Assembly (NCBI GenBank): GCA_900550935.1
Contig: URUD01000077.1
Location: 1-5,028 of the forward strand
Direction: 5' to 3'
DNA length: 5,028 nucleotides
DNA from: an uncultured Roseburia sp.
GTDB taxonomy: Bacteria > Bacillota > Clostridia > Lachnospirales > Lachnospiraceae
The first letter of the stretch is position 1. Each line of letters opens with the position of its first letter. Below are positions 4,588 through 5,028 of the stretch, piece after piece. The position numbers were made by a program, and so were the translations under genes. The notes beneath the pieces are model-generated. The model was not told the origin of the DNA. It worked only from the letters and a program-made list of their open reading frames with translations, and searched no databases.

Positions 4588-4592
4588 GGAGG
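4588..4592 (+). promoter_or_regulatory. Ribosome binding site that fixes the rpsM start
   Basis: GGAGG lies 11 bases before ATG 4604, a slightly long spacing. The in-frame ATG at 4586 overlaps this site, so it is not the start. Confidence 0.8.
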
Positions 4593-4603
4593 TTAAAAAG
4601 CAC

Positions 4604-4972
4604 ATGGCTCGTATTGCAGGTGTAGATTTACCAAGAGAAAAACGTGTTGAGATCGGCTTAACTTATATCTATGGAATTGGTAGAGTAAGCTCTAACCGTA
4701 TTCTTGCAGAAGCAAAAGTAGATCCTAATACTCGTGTTAGGGACTTAACAGACGACGAAGTAAAGAGAATCAGTGCAGTAATCGATGAGACTCAGACTGT
4801 AGAAGGTGACTTAAGAAGAGAAGTTGCCATGAACATCAAGAGACTTCAGGAGATCGGCTGCTATCGTGGTATCCGTCATAGAAAAGGTCTTCCAGTTCGT
4901 GGACAGAAGACAAAGACAAACGCAAGAACTCGTAAGGGTCCAAAGAGAACAGTAGCAAATAAGAAGAAATAA
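4604..4972 (+). CDS. rpsM: 30S ribosomal protein S13
   Basis: S13 sits in the head of the small subunit, contacts the P-site tRNA with its basic tail and bridges to the large subunit. The 122-residue product has the family's usual length. It begins MARIAGVDLPREKRVEIGLT, the standard N-terminus, followed by the helix-hairpin-helix region with YIYGIGR at 21-27. GCYRGIRHRKGLPVRGQKTK at 85-104 and NARTRKGPKR at 106-115 are the conserved tRNA and rRNA-contacting stretches, and the end is Lys-rich (ANKKK). ATG 4604 is chosen over ATG 4586 on family N-terminus and ribosome-site position. It is the first gene of the classical alpha operon; rpsK would be expected next, beyond the window. Confidence 0.98.
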   Translation: MARIAGVDLPREKRVEIGLTYIYGIGRVSSNRILAEAKVDPNTRVRDLTDDEVKRISAVIDETQTVEGDLRREVAMNIKRLQEIGCYRGIRHRKGLPVRGQKTKTNARTRKGPKRTVANKKK

Positions 4973-5028
4973 TTCTTTGCGAAGTAGAAACAGTTTAGTT
5001 GCATAGAAACAGATTATTTTTAGAGAAA
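4973..5028 (+). other. Short spacer after rpsM
   Basis: No terminator or gene start is visible. The 9-base word TAGAAACAG occurs twice (4985-4993 and 5004-5012), 19 bases apart. The run into rpsK is probably continuous transcription. Confidence 0.5.

Noticed and set aside
4586..4603. N-terminal extension of S13 from ATG 4586
   Set aside because: That ATG overlaps the GGAGG site, and S13 proteins start MARIAG, which matches ATG 4604.
4985..5012. Direct repeat TAGAAACAG as a mobile-element or attachment site
   Set aside because: Only two 9-base copies in AT-rich spacer with no associated gene; likely chance.

Overview
The window is the junction of the spc and alpha ribosomal-protein operons of a low-GC Gram-positive bacterium. 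Gene order on the + strand is rpmD (3' end only), rplO, secY, adk, map, a small KOW-type gene, infA, rpmJ and rpsM. Placing adk, map, the KOW gene and infA between secY and rpmJ is the Firmicutes arrangement; in E. coli secY is followed directly by rpmJ. The AT-rich sequence, strong AGGAGG ribosome sites and protein details (for example the L15 and SecY N-termini) suggest Clostridia, probably Lachnospiraceae. That family assignment is inference from memory of protein sequences, not a search.

Layout. Bases 1-2696 carry L30, L15, the SecY channel subunit and adenylate kinase. rplO and secY overlap by one base (TAATG). secY and adk are separated by about 106 bases that hold a long imperfect hairpin. 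map follows adk after 4 bases, and the KOW gene follows map after 13. infA comes next, after an AT-only hairpin at the end of the KOW gene. All genes are on the + strand; no minus-strand gene, tRNA, mobile element or CRISPR array is supported.

The unusual part is 4010-4603. A near-consensus sigma-A promoter (TTGACT, 18 bp, TGC-TATAAT) lies between infA and rpmJ. It sits inside a perfect 7-bp dyad centred on the -10 box, and a 5' UTR with two adjacent hairpins follows. After rpmJ (L36, GTG start) comes a 337-base gene-free stretch rich in hairpins. It includes a GCAA-loop stem at the rpmJ stop, a GC-rich hairpin, mutually exclusive stem pairs, and a terminator-like hairpin with a T7 run that competes with a 14-bp alternative helix. 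It looks like a structured leader or attenuator for rpsM and the rest of the alpha operon.

Together the genes make ribosomal proteins and an initiation factor (L30, L15, IF1, L36, S13), export machinery (SecY), nucleotide balance (Adk) and nascent-chain maturation (MetAP). The new promoter plus leader would let rpmJ and the alpha operon be tuned separately from the upstream genes. The proteins are ordinary; the regulatory RNA and DNA around rpmJ is the candidate for something undescribed.
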